Below the pieces are notes generated by a model. The model had not been told where the DNA came from, ran no database searches, and saw nothing but the letters and a program-made list of their open reading frames with translations. DNA of 64,000 nt from the NCBI RefSeq assembly GCF_021729145.1, contig NZ_JAJSLW010000007.1, forward strand, positions 253,409 through 317,408. Direction: 5' to 3'. Within the stretch, counting starts at the first letter, position 1, and the number at the start of each line of letters is the position of its first letter. A program made the position numbers and the translations under genes. Positions 46,726 through 56,502 of the stretch are shown here, piece by piece. This stretch comes from Membranihabitans maritimus. GTDB taxonomy: Bacteria > Bacteroidota > Bacteroidia > Chitinophagales > Saprospiraceae.

Positions 46726-47964
46726 TCATTTCCCTTCAGTGACTTTTTTAATTAATCGAAGCCAGTTTAATCCCATTATTTTATCAATTCTTGATTGAGA
46801 ATACCCTTTATCTTTCAAAGCAATAAACATTTGAGGATAATCACTTGCATCTTTCATTTCCTTTGGTAAAGATAGCCCACCATCAAAATCAGAGCCCAAT
46901 GCAACATGATCTTCTCCGACTAGCTGTACTCCATAATCAATAGCTTCGACAAAGTCATGAACACTCATTTTGTATTCTTCAGGAATTACTTGATGAGAAA
47001 CAAAGGGCAAATCCTTGGCTACCTCTTTATCCGCCTCCTCAATTGATTTTACATCTTTCGGTTTTTCAATTAAAGCCAGGGCATTGGGCTTTGAAGTTTC
47101 CCAGTTATAATACTTGGGATAATTGAAATAGTGACCGAATTGTAATGCAATAACACCGCCCCTTGATGCTACAGCTTTAGCAGCCTCATCGGAAATATTC
47201 CTTTTAATATCTATCATTCCTCGGAAGCCTCCATGGGTATATGCTACGGGTTGACGACTCGCCTCAGCTATCTGAACTATTGCTTCCGATGAGGCATGGG
47301 CTACATTGATGACCATCCCGAGATCATTCATCTCTGCAATAATCTCCCGGCCTTTGTTATTAATCCCATTCCACAACCGTTCGCCTGAACAAGCGTCAAT
47401 AAAGCTGTTGGATTCGTTATGTGCAGTTAGTTGCATTGATCTCAATCCCAATCGATATAGTGCTCTCAGGAGATATAGGTCTCCCTCCATATCATAACTT
47501 CCCTCCAGATCCAAAAAAGCCGCAATTTTATTTCTTTTATTAATATCCACAATTTCGGTCGCATTTGTTGCCAACTCAATTATGTCGCTATTCTTTTGTA
47601 TCTGTTCAAGTGCAAGTTCAATTACTCGAAAGGTGTTCTTTACTTCAAAATGCCTGGGATAATATACCTCTGGGGTATACACTGAAAAGAACATAGCATT
47701 AATTTTCCCATCTTTAATTCTGGGTAAATCTACCATACCGTCAGAATATCTTTGCCCGATATCAAGTCCTTCCAAAAGTTGTCTGGACATTACATGTATG
47801 TGTCCGTCCATTACAAACTTCGGATAATGAATCCCGGATGATTCATGTAAGGAAGTTATAGAACTTTTTTCTAACAAATCCACATTGGATAAAGCCGTTT
47901 TTGTAAATGCATTCCCGGCCAAAGGCATTAAAGCCAAATTTTTAATTAATTTTCTACGGTTCAT
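46726..47964 (-). CDS. M19 membrane-dipeptidase-like hydrolase with twin-arginine-like signal
   Basis: 412 residues. The N-terminus MNRRKLIKNLALMPLAG looks like a twin-arginine signal. The renal dipeptidase fold is seen in DLEGSYDM (bridging Glu), VINVAHASSEA and VAYTHGGFRG (His ligands) and LGSDFDGG (active-site Asp). The first metal motif, normally His-x-Asp, reads GHIHVM (His55, His57), as in ordinary amidohydrolases. Dipeptidases of this family also cleave D-amino-acid dipeptides and beta-lactams. It follows copy 2 of the exported family by 39 bases and precedes RidA by 57. Confidence 0.85.
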   Translation of the reverse strand: MNRRKLIKNLALMPLAGNAFTKTALSNVDLLEKSSITSLHESSGIHYPKFVMDGHIHVMSRQLLEGLDIGQRYSDGMVDLPRIKDGKINAMFFSVYTPEVYYPRHFEVKNTFRVIELALEQIQKNSDIIELATNATEIVDINKRNKIAAFLDLEGSYDMEGDLYLLRALYRLGLRSMQLTAHNESNSFIDACSGERLWNGINNKGREIIAEMNDLGMVINVAHASSEAIVQIAEASRQPVAYTHGGFRGMIDIKRNISDEAAKAVASRGGVIALQFGHYFNYPKYYNWETSKPNALALIEKPKDVKSIEEADKEVAKDLPFVSHQVIPEEYKMSVHDFVEAIDYGVQLVGEDHVALGSDFDGGLSLPKEMKDASDYPQMFIALKDKGYSQSRIDKIMGLNWLRLIKKVTEGK

Positions 47965-48003
47965 ATTTTCATTTTAAAGACACCACATTGACACAAAATC
48001 ATT

Positions 48004-49377
48004 CTATTTATTCTTAAAGCGATCCGGTATGACAAACTCATACCCTTTTGGTGGCCACGGACCTAAACTCTGTCCTCTGGGACCTGTAAGTGAAGGTCTG
48101 ATGGAGTGGTAATCCTCTACATTATAATTTATATTCAAAAAAGGCGTTTCTTTTGCTTCTCCTTCATGAGCTGACCGAATGGCCAAATCAATTACACAAC
48201 TGGTCAAAACATTCCGCTCTATAGGGACAGGGGGTTTCCCATTTACGAGTAATTCCTGAATATTGAGATCCAAATAACTAAAAGCCGCATATACCGGAGT
48301 GGTTTGATCGTAAACAAATTCTGTTGCTACGGTCTTACCATCAGCTATAGCAGCATATGCCCACCCCCTGTTTACATATTCATCCAACATAAGACAAGCC
48401 CCCCTGGTTCCATCGTTATAATGAACAACTACAGCGGAAGGATCTTTAACTAATTCTCGCATTGAACCATCGGCTTTGCTTTTTATTGTATCGCAAGCAG
48501 AATCGACCAAATCCTGTGAGATTTTTCCTGAATCCAGGGCATCCCAGACCTGCCTTCCTCTAAGACCCTCAACCATAGAGACACCTGTTTCACCACCAGC
48601 CCTGCGTTCAACCATACATTGGAGAATTTCTACGACGTGAAAGCCATATGCATCAAGAGAAGCATACCCTATAGCTACCGCATCCGAGATTTTCGTACCA
48701 AGCGGATGTACTAAATTGGGATTACGCCACCAATACGGGGCTGAGGAACCAGCCATCATAGGGACATTTAACTCCCTGGCGCGGTTATATATCCACATCG
48801 TATCCAACCAACTATAAGACAGCGCCTTATCAGAAAATACAGGAACCGACTTGTTGGATGCATCAAATACCCTAAAGATTTGTTCCAAATAATGCATTCT
48901 AGGATATAATTTTTGTCCGAGACGATTATAGGGATAATCTCCGTGCTCTCCGATATAAATGATTCCATCTACAGCCAATTTCTCTTCCCCCATCATTAAT
49001 GCATCTGCAACGGTAGGATATATTTCGATATCATTCATTTTAGCAATCCGGACACCAATGTCTTTTGGTCCGGTTTGTTCTAGAAACATAGATGTAATTT
49101 TCACCTTTGGTGATAACATCCCATCATCCGTAGGAAACCCAACAAAGAATTTAGTTCCGATCACATCTGCATGAGAAAGTCTAAAATAGGATTGGCATAT
49201 CAACGCTATCTTAAGGGTATTATCATCATCCGTCATGGCAGATGCATTTGCAGAATTATTATCGATATCTTTCCCATTTGCTAAATAAGGAAACGCAGAT
49301 AAGCCAATCATTCCAACCAATGATTTTTCCATAAAATCGCGTCGAGTCTGGCTAATTATTCTAGGTTTCATACACAT
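48004..49377 (-). CDS. Uncharacterised exported family protein, copy 2
   Basis: 457 residues, paralogue of the product at 40353-41708. The signal contains SQTRRDFMEKS, a twin-arginine pattern. All the conserved blocks of copy 1 are kept (IYIGEHGDY, NRLGQKLYPRM, VPVFSDKALSY, MAGSSAPYWWR, CMVERRAGGETGV, GPWPPKGYEF). Acidic, His and Arg residues in GEHGDY and ERRAGGETG would suit a metal or sugar site, but this is speculation. It starts 20 bases after the dehydrogenase-cytochrome gene. The two copies are 6.3 kb apart, each near a BASS carrier and a hydrolase. Confidence 0.85.
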   Translation of the reverse strand: MCMKPRIISQTRRDFMEKSLVGMIGLSAFPYLANGKDIDNNSANASAMTDDDNTLKIALICQSYFRLSHADVIGTKFFVGFPTDDGMLSPKVKITSMFLEQTGPKDIGVRIAKMNDIEIYPTVADALMMGEEKLAVDGIIYIGEHGDYPYNRLGQKLYPRMHYLEQIFRVFDASNKSVPVFSDKALSYSWLDTMWIYNRARELNVPMMAGSSAPYWWRNPNLVHPLGTKISDAVAIGYASLDAYGFHVVEILQCMVERRAGGETGVSMVEGLRGRQVWDALDSGKISQDLVDSACDTIKSKADGSMRELVKDPSAVVVHYNDGTRGACLMLDEYVNRGWAYAAIADGKTVATEFVYDQTTPVYAAFSYLDLNIQELLVNGKPPVPIERNVLTSCVIDLAIRSAHEGEAKETPFLNINYNVEDYHSIRPSLTGPRGQSLGPWPPKGYEFVIPDRFKNK

Positions 49378-49397
49378 AAAAATTTTACTTAATAATT

Positions 49398-51152
49398 TTA
49401 ATTAATAGTACTTTGACCTGTTCTGACTTTTGTTACCTCTTTGGTTCTTACGGCACTCGAAGTATTACCAAAATTTAGCCGGATGTAGGATAATATCCTG
49501 GCAATTTCACCGTCAGAAAGTGCATTAAAAGCAGGCATTACCCCCGTGTATTTTTTACCCTTTACTTCAATAGAACCCTGTAAGCCATTCAATACTATAT
49601 CAATCAAATCACTTTTATCTCCGGATACCCATTCTGACTCTTCAATAGGTGGAAACCTGAGCCCATCTCCCTTACCGTCTTTTTGATGACAAGAGCTACA
49701 ATGGATGTTGTAAAGATTTTCACCCACTGCGGGCTTGCCCATACTGAAATCATCCTTGGTTTTATCAGGTGTCTTTATATTTAATAACTGCCTTTTACGT
49801 TCCATACCAGCTAACTGCTCTGCACCAAACTGTTTTTTGTCTCCATTGAACAAAATCCGCCAGATTTTTCCTTTGTTACTATCCGTCACATAAAGAGACC
49901 CATCTGGACCCATAGCAAGTCCCATGGGGCGATAAGCAAACTCACTTGAACTTAGTACTGTATCTCGTCCTGCAAAACCATCGGCAAAAATCTCCCATGG
50001 TCCTGAGGGTTTTCCCTTTTCAAATGGAACAAAACAAATCATATTTCCCGCCATCGGATAGGGTGCTCGAATGTTCGAACCATGAAAAGCGATAAAAGCC
50101 CCATTTTTATATCGGTCCGGAAATTGATCTCCTGTATAGAACAGCATATCCATGGGTGCATAATGCCCCGGAAAACCTATCAGTGGTTGCAAATAATCCT
50201 TCCCGTTTCCTTCCTTTTTACCATCTCCCCCATATTCTGGCATCAGAATTTTTTTCCCCTGAATCTGATCGTAGTAGTAATATGGCCAACCAGCATCTGA
50301 ACCTTCAGGTATTTCAAAAAACTCTTCAGCCGGCAACATGGCGTTGTCCCAGGCATCATATAGTTCTGGCCATGAATTTAGGAACCCGTCTCTCCCATGC
50401 TGAACGGCATACAGAGTGCTATTAGTACGATTCCAATCCAATGCCAGAATGCTTCTCAATCCTGTCGCATATCTGACTCCATCCTTTTGGGTCTGATTTT
50501 TCTTACTCGCATCAAATTTCCAAATTCCGGCATGCTCTTCCAATTCCGGACAAGGATCCATACCTAGTGATCCAGGAACCCTTGTTTCTATACGGCAAAC
50601 ATCTCCCGGAGCGCCATATGGAACATACATATTCCCTTCTGTATCGAAGGTCATAGCTTTGGCAATATGCTCATATCCATGAACGCTGTTTTCATAATCA
50701 TCGGTCAGTATAACCTCGATCTCACTTTCAGGAACCAATTTACCTGGTGTCAACTTATTGCGATATATCGCATAGTCTGAACCAAAATACAAGTAGTCAT
50801 TATATATACGCATTCCAGTAGCACCATACGTACTTTTCGCTTCATAATCACCAAAATACACAACGCTGTCCGCTGTACCATTCCCATCGGTATCTCTTAG
50901 TGCAACATTTCCTTTGTTTCTGTCCAGCGTACGCGTTAATTTGACATAAATATCACCATTTGTGTTCACAGCAATATGTCTGGCAAAACCGATACTATCC
51001 ACCACAGCTATTGCATCAAAACCATCGGGCAAGTTTAAACCTCCATTATCAGTGTCTCCATGAAGTAACTCATTGTTGCTATTACATTGTACAAAACATA
51101 GCATGTACAATGGGAATCCCACCACAACTAAAATCCTTCTTACTTTTGACAT
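49398..51152 (-). CDS. Sugar-dehydrogenase-like beta-propeller fused to cytochrome c, lipoprotein
   Basis: 584 residues. A lipoprotein signal ends LCFVQC. Residues about 40-440 are a six-bladed propeller of the glucose/sorbosone dehydrogenase type (GFARHIAVNTNGDIYVKL, YATGLRSILALDW, MGLAMGPDGSLYVTDS). The C-terminal 110 residues are a class I cytochrome c with CSSCH at 485-489 and a likely axial Met539 in GVMPAF. It should oxidise an alcohol or sugar in the envelope and pass electrons to heme, needing the Ccm system encoded at 8.8-11 kb. PQQ binding is not certain. The ATG at 51152 is preferred to a TTG two codons earlier. Confidence 0.87.
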   Translation of the reverse strand: MSKVRRILVVVGFPLYMLCFVQCNSNNELLHGDTDNGGLNLPDGFDAIAVVDSIGFARHIAVNTNGDIYVKLTRTLDRNKGNVALRDTDGNGTADSVVYFGDYEAKSTYGATGMRIYNDYLYFGSDYAIYRNKLTPGKLVPESEIEVILTDDYENSVHGYEHIAKAMTFDTEGNMYVPYGAPGDVCRIETRVPGSLGMDPCPELEEHAGIWKFDASKKNQTQKDGVRYATGLRSILALDWNRTNSTLYAVQHGRDGFLNSWPELYDAWDNAMLPAEEFFEIPEGSDAGWPYYYYDQIQGKKILMPEYGGDGKKEGNGKDYLQPLIGFPGHYAPMDMLFYTGDQFPDRYKNGAFIAFHGSNIRAPYPMAGNMICFVPFEKGKPSGPWEIFADGFAGRDTVLSSSEFAYRPMGLAMGPDGSLYVTDSNKGKIWRILFNGDKKQFGAEQLAGMERKRQLLNIKTPDKTKDDFSMGKPAVGENLYNIHCSSCHQKDGKGDGLRFPPIEESEWVSGDKSDLIDIVLNGLQGSIEVKGKKYTGVMPAFNALSDGEIARILSYIRLNFGNTSSAVRTKEVTKVRTGQSTIN

Positions 51153-51657
51153 TTTCAAAATAAAAATATTAACAATTTTATTGATATTATTAAAATGTAA
51201 CCTATCTGCACTCTCTGTAGGACCAATTGAACCTTTTCCACTTATGTTTTTGCGTCCTGGACTTTTACTCGCAAATTAGAAATAGTCTCTATATCATTAC
51301 CAGGTTGTCCAAATCAGCTTCTATATAAATCATTGAAATTTCATAATCATACTAAATCACCATAAGACAAACCCATTTCTTTCGCAATCTTATAAAGCCC
51401 TAACACAATTTTTTTTAAAACACCAATTACTCAAAACCAATAATCCAACCCGATAGATGCGTGCCTTATCCGGCCTGGTAAATTGTAATTTTCTTCTCCC
51501 CATGAAATTGTGGTCAACAAAATCCCATTGTAGGAATGAAGGAGCCAATCACACAACATTTTATCGTGTAAATGACTCCAAATATTAACTATCTTTCATT
51601 CCCAATCGGTATTTTTTCAATAATGTAAACGGAACGCGTTCAACACTAAATCAATAA
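51153..51657. other. Spacer between T9SS protein and cytochrome gene
   Basis: No gene can be supported. A 42-codon minus-strand frame at 51431-51559, ending LDYWF, looks like the last strand of an outer-membrane barrel but has nothing upstream; it may be a relic or chance. Confidence 0.45.
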
Positions 51658-53298
51658 TTATTTTACTACAGACATTTTATGAACTTGTGTCAAGTTATTA
51701 TCAGCCACTATTTTACAGAAATACATGCCCGGAGATAAACTGTCACTGTTAAATTCAAGTTGATGAGTACCCGCAACCTGATTTCGATCAATTAATGTCG
51801 CGACTTCTATCCCTGAGATATTAATGATTTTTATAGTTACATGGCTACTATTAGGTAACTCATATTTTATCATGGTACTTGAACTAAATGGATCCGGATA
51901 ATTATACAATTTAAAGTCAAATTTCTCAGGTTGTAATGAACTTGTTAAAAGGGGATTTGGAAGACCATCTTTCCAGGCTTGAACCACTTCCTCTCCAAAC
52001 CAGTTAAGATCTCCAAGAGGATATCCGTCATCTCCTAAATTCCAAATTTCTTCATTGGTTGGTTTCAAATCAAACGGTAACGGCCAGATCCACACTCCAC
52101 GTTCTTCTCCTCCAGGTCGCCATGCGATTTCCACATTATCCAGATCTGTATCCATACGTGCAATCCGCTGTTCAAAAGAAGTCGTATAAACTCCATCTTC
52201 CAAATCAATGCCCGGATCTATTTCAGTTCCATTCTCTTGTAACCAATTATTCGCAATCGTCCAATCAAACTCTTCTGCTAAATCCCACACACTGGCTGCG
52301 GTAAAAGTCATCGGGGTTACGTTGTTTGCTTCATGAAATGCCTGGACAGTAGGGCTCAACATCTGCAAATTGTTAACAACATTTACGAGTCGGCCATCGG
52401 TAGAATCCAGCGCATGTGGATAAACACACCAATTACCGGACATACTATCTTCTCCATATGCCCAGTCGATAAAATCGCCAGCCCAAATGGTATCTTGATT
52501 TTCATTGGTACGAACCCCTACATATCCCCTAATCTCAGCATCATAAAAAAGGCTGTTTTTTAATTCAAAGTCTTTGTCCGTTACAGGAAAGAATTGGTCT
52601 CCCCATGTAGCTATATAAGAGTTGTGATTCATAAACTGACCACCATTAGGACCTGAACCCGCATTACCAAAAATACGTCCACCTACGAAATAGGTATTGT
52701 TGGTATTCTCAACAATATGGTTGTCTCCCCCAAATATAGGGCCATAACCGACTGAATTATCCCAAATGGGTCCCCCCTGATTGAAATAAATATTGTTCTC
52801 CTGAATAAGGTGTAAACCATTATTTCCTCCAGTATTTATTTGGAAACGAACACTTTGATAAACACAACCATCTATCCTGACTGTTAAATCTTCTGCAAGA
52901 ACCCGGATAAATCCATTGGCTTGTTGTCCATCAAATGTCATTCCCTGCACACCTATATTCATTAACGTAAAATCCGCAGATAGCGCCACCATATATTGAC
53001 CTGCAGCCTCTCCCGGATCAGCAAAAAGACTAATTACAGCAGGTGGATCTTCCTCTGGACCTGCTTCTCCGATAATGACAGTGGGAACTGTAATCTCCAC
53101 CTCCTGGTCAACTACATAAGATCCACCCCTTAGAAGTAGTAAGGTATCCCCTGGATTCGCTGCAACAGCATCATTCAAGGTATTAAAGCCAGGTTCAACG
53201 GTAACTCTCGTCTGTCCATTTACGAGACCAAACGTCAGCATCATCAGTGATGCACACACAAAGCTTATTCTCTTAATTTTTAGTAAATTTTTTTTCAT
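51658..53298 (-). CDS. Secreted beta-helix protein with type IX sorting domain
   Basis: 546 residues. Signal peptide ends near FGLVNGQ. The middle (about 30-330) is a right-handed parallel beta-helix like polysaccharide lyases or chondroitinase B, with TLNDAVAANPGDTLLLLRGGSY, TLMNIGVQGMTF and repeated Asn-rich turns. The last 80 residues are a type A type IX secretion signal: NYPDPFSSSTMIKYELP, VTIKIINISGIEVATLI and LSPGMYFCKIV. It is thus exported to the surface or medium. Catalytic residues of a lyase cannot be identified by eye. It follows the TonB receptor by 107 bases, suggesting joint action. Confidence 0.87.
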   Translation of the reverse strand: MKKNLLKIKRISFVCASLMMLTFGLVNGQTRVTVEPGFNTLNDAVAANPGDTLLLLRGGSYVVDQEVEITVPTVIIGEAGPEEDPPAVISLFADPGEAAGQYMVALSADFTLMNIGVQGMTFDGQQANGFIRVLAEDLTVRIDGCVYQSVRFQINTGGNNGLHLIQENNIYFNQGGPIWDNSVGYGPIFGGDNHIVENTNNTYFVGGRIFGNAGSGPNGGQFMNHNSYIATWGDQFFPVTDKDFELKNSLFYDAEIRGYVGVRTNENQDTIWAGDFIDWAYGEDSMSGNWCVYPHALDSTDGRLVNVVNNLQMLSPTVQAFHEANNVTPMTFTAASVWDLAEEFDWTIANNWLQENGTEIDPGIDLEDGVYTTSFEQRIARMDTDLDNVEIAWRPGGEERGVWIWPLPFDLKPTNEEIWNLGDDGYPLGDLNWFGEEVVQAWKDGLPNPLLTSSLQPEKFDFKLYNYPDPFSSSTMIKYELPNSSHVTIKIINISGIEVATLIDRNQVAGTHQLEFNSDSLSPGMYFCKIVADNNLTQVHKMSVVK

Positions 53299-53405
53299 TT
53301 CATATGATTTTTATAATAAATAATAATATCCTATCCTCTAAATTTTAACATTAAAAACAATTCATATTTTAATTCCTGGTCGTCTCATTGAATTCATAGT
53401 ACTTA

Positions 53406-56252
53406 TTAGAATTTAAACCTAACACCAATATCTCCTGAAACACCATAGAGCTCCTGTCTTGTTACTCGGTCGGGATAATGTGTTAAGATGTTACGGTCTC
53501 TATTGTTTGTTATATTATTGACATTTAAATAAATAGCTAAACCAGGAATTTTCTCTATTTTTTGAGAAAGCTGCATATCCAACCTAAGTAATTCGTCCTT
53601 ATCTACGTCCAATGTCAAGTTACTCGCCTGCGCGGTAGTAATGGTACCACTCTGATAGTACGCAGAAATCCTTCCGGCAAATCCGCCCAACTCATATCCT
53701 AGTGCTATGTTTCCAATTACATCGGGCATCCCTATTACCTTGTTGACACGAAAATCGTCTTTCCCTTCTGTTTTCCGGAAAGGAGGTTCAGAGATGGCAA
53801 CCGTGGTAAAACTATAAAATGGGTATTTCGTTTCAGACTCCATAAGGGTTAAATTCAGATTAAGAACTATACCGTGCAAAGGTTTGGGGAGATAAGAGAA
53901 GTGGGTTTGCCAATCCAATTCCAGTCCCCTTGCAAATCCATCATGTAGATTGTTCTGAGGGAACGTGTAATTTTTATTCCTAAAAACCTCCGTCAGCCCA
54001 TACTGTTCAGGATTAATAACACGTACTGTATAATCAAGCACCTGGTCAGTCAACTGTTTATAAAAGGCACCCACCGTAAACAAACCCGATTTACGTGTAT
54101 AAAAGGACAAGTATAAATCGAGATTATAATTGGTTTGAGGCCTGAGAAAAATGTCTCCGGTTACTAAATCCAGATTCGCATTTTTGTAGTATCGGGGACT
54201 CATCTGCGTAAATCCTGGTCTCGTAGTAGTTTTGGTAGCTGCCAAACGAATATCAAACCACTCAAAAGGTTTTACCTTTAAATGCAACATTGGATAAAAC
54301 TGATCATAAAAATGTCCGGCAGAAGTATCTCTTATAATTCCTTGTGTCTCGTAGGGACCATATCCAATAGTGGAAGAGGCCCACTTAGCGGTAGTAGAAT
54401 AATCATATTTTTCAAATCGGATACCTGGTGTAAATGTAATCAACTGGCCAATATCAAATCCTGCCATCACATAGCCGGCAAAGTATTGCTCACTATTTGT
54501 ATAATCATTCACATCCGTTGTCAACCTTTTGTTCAACAAATCATTTACTGAGTTCGCGGCTACTCTTACTCTGTCAAAATTGGGTTCCATATAGGTCTTA
54601 AGACCAAACATTGAAAAGTCCTGTACAGTCGTCCCGGAAGCAAAGACCTTGTGACTTATGTTACCATCGGGAATAAAGGTCCACCCAAAATCCGGCATTC
54701 TCTGTTTAATTTCATCCGCTACATTGTCTCCATTTTGAAATTGGAAACCTGTAGCCCTGAAATTTGCATCATTTCCACGACTTAAATCTCTGAACTTACC
54801 TCCGAATTTAAAATAGGCACTAATATTATTCCCTAAATTAAATGGTACTTTTATATCTAACCTGGCGGCAAGTTCTTCTGAATAAGTCTTCGTTCTGGTC
54901 ACTCCCAGGGTAGAGGCACCCGTAACATCCAGATCATGCGTTGCCAGCCCAACAAGATCATTGATGGTACTGGTAGTATCAATTGTTCCAGCCCCGGAAA
55001 CTGCCTCCCTGTTAATGGCTGAATAACTGAGTCTTTCCGGAGTTTCAGTATCCCGGTTGGATTTAGACACAGACCATTCTACATTGGCTCCAAAAATATT
55101 ATGTTCTCCACCCACACCTTGCAAAAAGCTCTGCTGAACACTTTTATCGAAAGATGCACTGTAAGTCACGCTGGCGGCAGTAGTATAATTATTGCTTACC
55201 GTATAATTTTCTGAATCGAACTTACTGAAAAATGCCTGATAATAAAGTTTACCATTTTTTAGTTTAAAGTCGGTGTATAAAGTAGCACCATATCGGTTGT
55301 TTTGATTTTCAGTCCTATCTAATGCTGAGCTGGTAATTCTAACAGGTAAAACTTCATTCGAATTCTCAGAACTACCTATCGATTGATATCCCGCTGTCAA
55401 CACATCACGCCCTCTGTCCTTTTTATCATAATTCAAGCTCAACATCACGCCAAGTTTATCATCAAAAAACCGATTACTCAAAAGGGCGTTCACATCATGC
55501 ATTTTAAATGAATTGGTAAATCCATTATAGCCTGTCCGAAGCCAAATATCCTTTTTAAATCCCGGCTCGGCCCCCCGCATTTTAAATTCAATATTCCCTC
55601 CAAGTACATCCGCATCCTGGTCCGGCAAAAAAGCCTTACTAAGTTCAATGCTTCCGATCATAGAGGAAGCTATTGAACCTAAACCACCATCCAATCGCAT
55701 TCCGTTTACAAACATAGTATTTGAGCTGACACCACGGACTTTTACCGCTACGGCTTCTCCTCCATCCCTTGTCACAGAAACCCCTGGTAGACGGGCCAGT
55801 GCTTCAGCCGCATTGGCATCTGGCAATTCCCGAATCTTTTGTTCTGAAACCACGTTTTTGATATTCGTAGATGACAATTGCGTATTAATAGCTTTCGCTT
55901 GTCCCAATGCCATAGCAGTAATAGTTACTTCTTTTCCCACAATACTGGTAAAAGTCAATCCAAAATCCTGCTCTGTCACCTGTCCGGATTGCACCTCTAT
56001 CGTTTTTGACATTTTTTCATATCCGATATAAGAGATTACCAGATCGTATGTTCCCGGAGGGACATTTACAATGGAATAAAACCCATTATCTTCAGAAATT
56101 CCACCCATCGCCGTACCTTCTATATGAGCCGTGGCATAAGATATTGGCTCACCTGACTTTGCATCGCGAATTACTCCTTGAATCTCACCGTGATCTTGTG
56201 CAAAAATAAACATTGACACAAGCATTAACTCTATTGTAAAAATTAGTTTCAT
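53406..56252 (-). CDS. TonB-dependent receptor with carboxypeptidase-like N-domain
   Basis: 948 residues. The ATG at 56252 (not the GTG two codons earlier) gives signal peptide MKLIFTIELMLVSMFIFAQ. Domains: CarboxypepD-reg-like (about 25-100, IQGVIRDAKSGEPISYATA), plug (IRELPDANAAEALARLPGVS, then VAVKVRGVSSNTMFVNGMR) and a barrel ending IGVRFKF. The plug sequence resembles TonB receptors for oligosaccharides that work without a SusD. It lies 250 bases after susD, so the locus has two different receptors. It is followed by the type IX secreted protein. Confidence 0.9.
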   Translation of the reverse strand: MKLIFTIELMLVSMFIFAQDHGEIQGVIRDAKSGEPISYATAHIEGTAMGGISEDNGFYSIVNVPPGTYDLVISYIGYEKMSKTIEVQSGQVTEQDFGLTFTSIVGKEVTITAMALGQAKAINTQLSSTNIKNVVSEQKIRELPDANAAEALARLPGVSVTRDGGEAVAVKVRGVSSNTMFVNGMRLDGGLGSIASSMIGSIELSKAFLPDQDADVLGGNIEFKMRGAEPGFKKDIWLRTGYNGFTNSFKMHDVNALLSNRFFDDKLGVMLSLNYDKKDRGRDVLTAGYQSIGSSENSNEVLPVRITSSALDRTENQNNRYGATLYTDFKLKNGKLYYQAFFSKFDSENYTVSNNYTTAASVTYSASFDKSVQQSFLQGVGGEHNIFGANVEWSVSKSNRDTETPERLSYSAINREAVSGAGTIDTTSTINDLVGLATHDLDVTGASTLGVTRTKTYSEELAARLDIKVPFNLGNNISAYFKFGGKFRDLSRGNDANFRATGFQFQNGDNVADEIKQRMPDFGWTFIPDGNISHKVFASGTTVQDFSMFGLKTYMEPNFDRVRVAANSVNDLLNKRLTTDVNDYTNSEQYFAGYVMAGFDIGQLITFTPGIRFEKYDYSTTAKWASSTIGYGPYETQGIIRDTSAGHFYDQFYPMLHLKVKPFEWFDIRLAATKTTTRPGFTQMSPRYYKNANLDLVTGDIFLRPQTNYNLDLYLSFYTRKSGLFTVGAFYKQLTDQVLDYTVRVINPEQYGLTEVFRNKNYTFPQNNLHDGFARGLELDWQTHFSYLPKPLHGIVLNLNLTLMESETKYPFYSFTTVAISEPPFRKTEGKDDFRVNKVIGMPDVIGNIALGYELGGFAGRISAYYQSGTITTAQASNLTLDVDKDELLRLDMQLSQKIEKIPGLAIYLNVNNITNNRDRNILTHYPDRVTRQELYGVSGDIGVRFKF

Positions 56253-56502
56253 AGTCACATTTTATTGAATGTCAATTATTGATTTATTAGTAAACAAACT
56301 TTTTCTTACGTCATCTTCACTTCCAAAAAGATCTGAGTGAAATAACGTTTTTCGTAAAAACTGAAATGTATTCTTCATGTTATTAATGTTTTTGGGGCAA
56401 TACTATCTACCCCCAATTACTGCCATCTTTAGCATTGGGTACCTATATGATTATTGCGCTTGTTTCAAAATTATATTAGCATATATCTAATCTTTCATAT
56501 AT

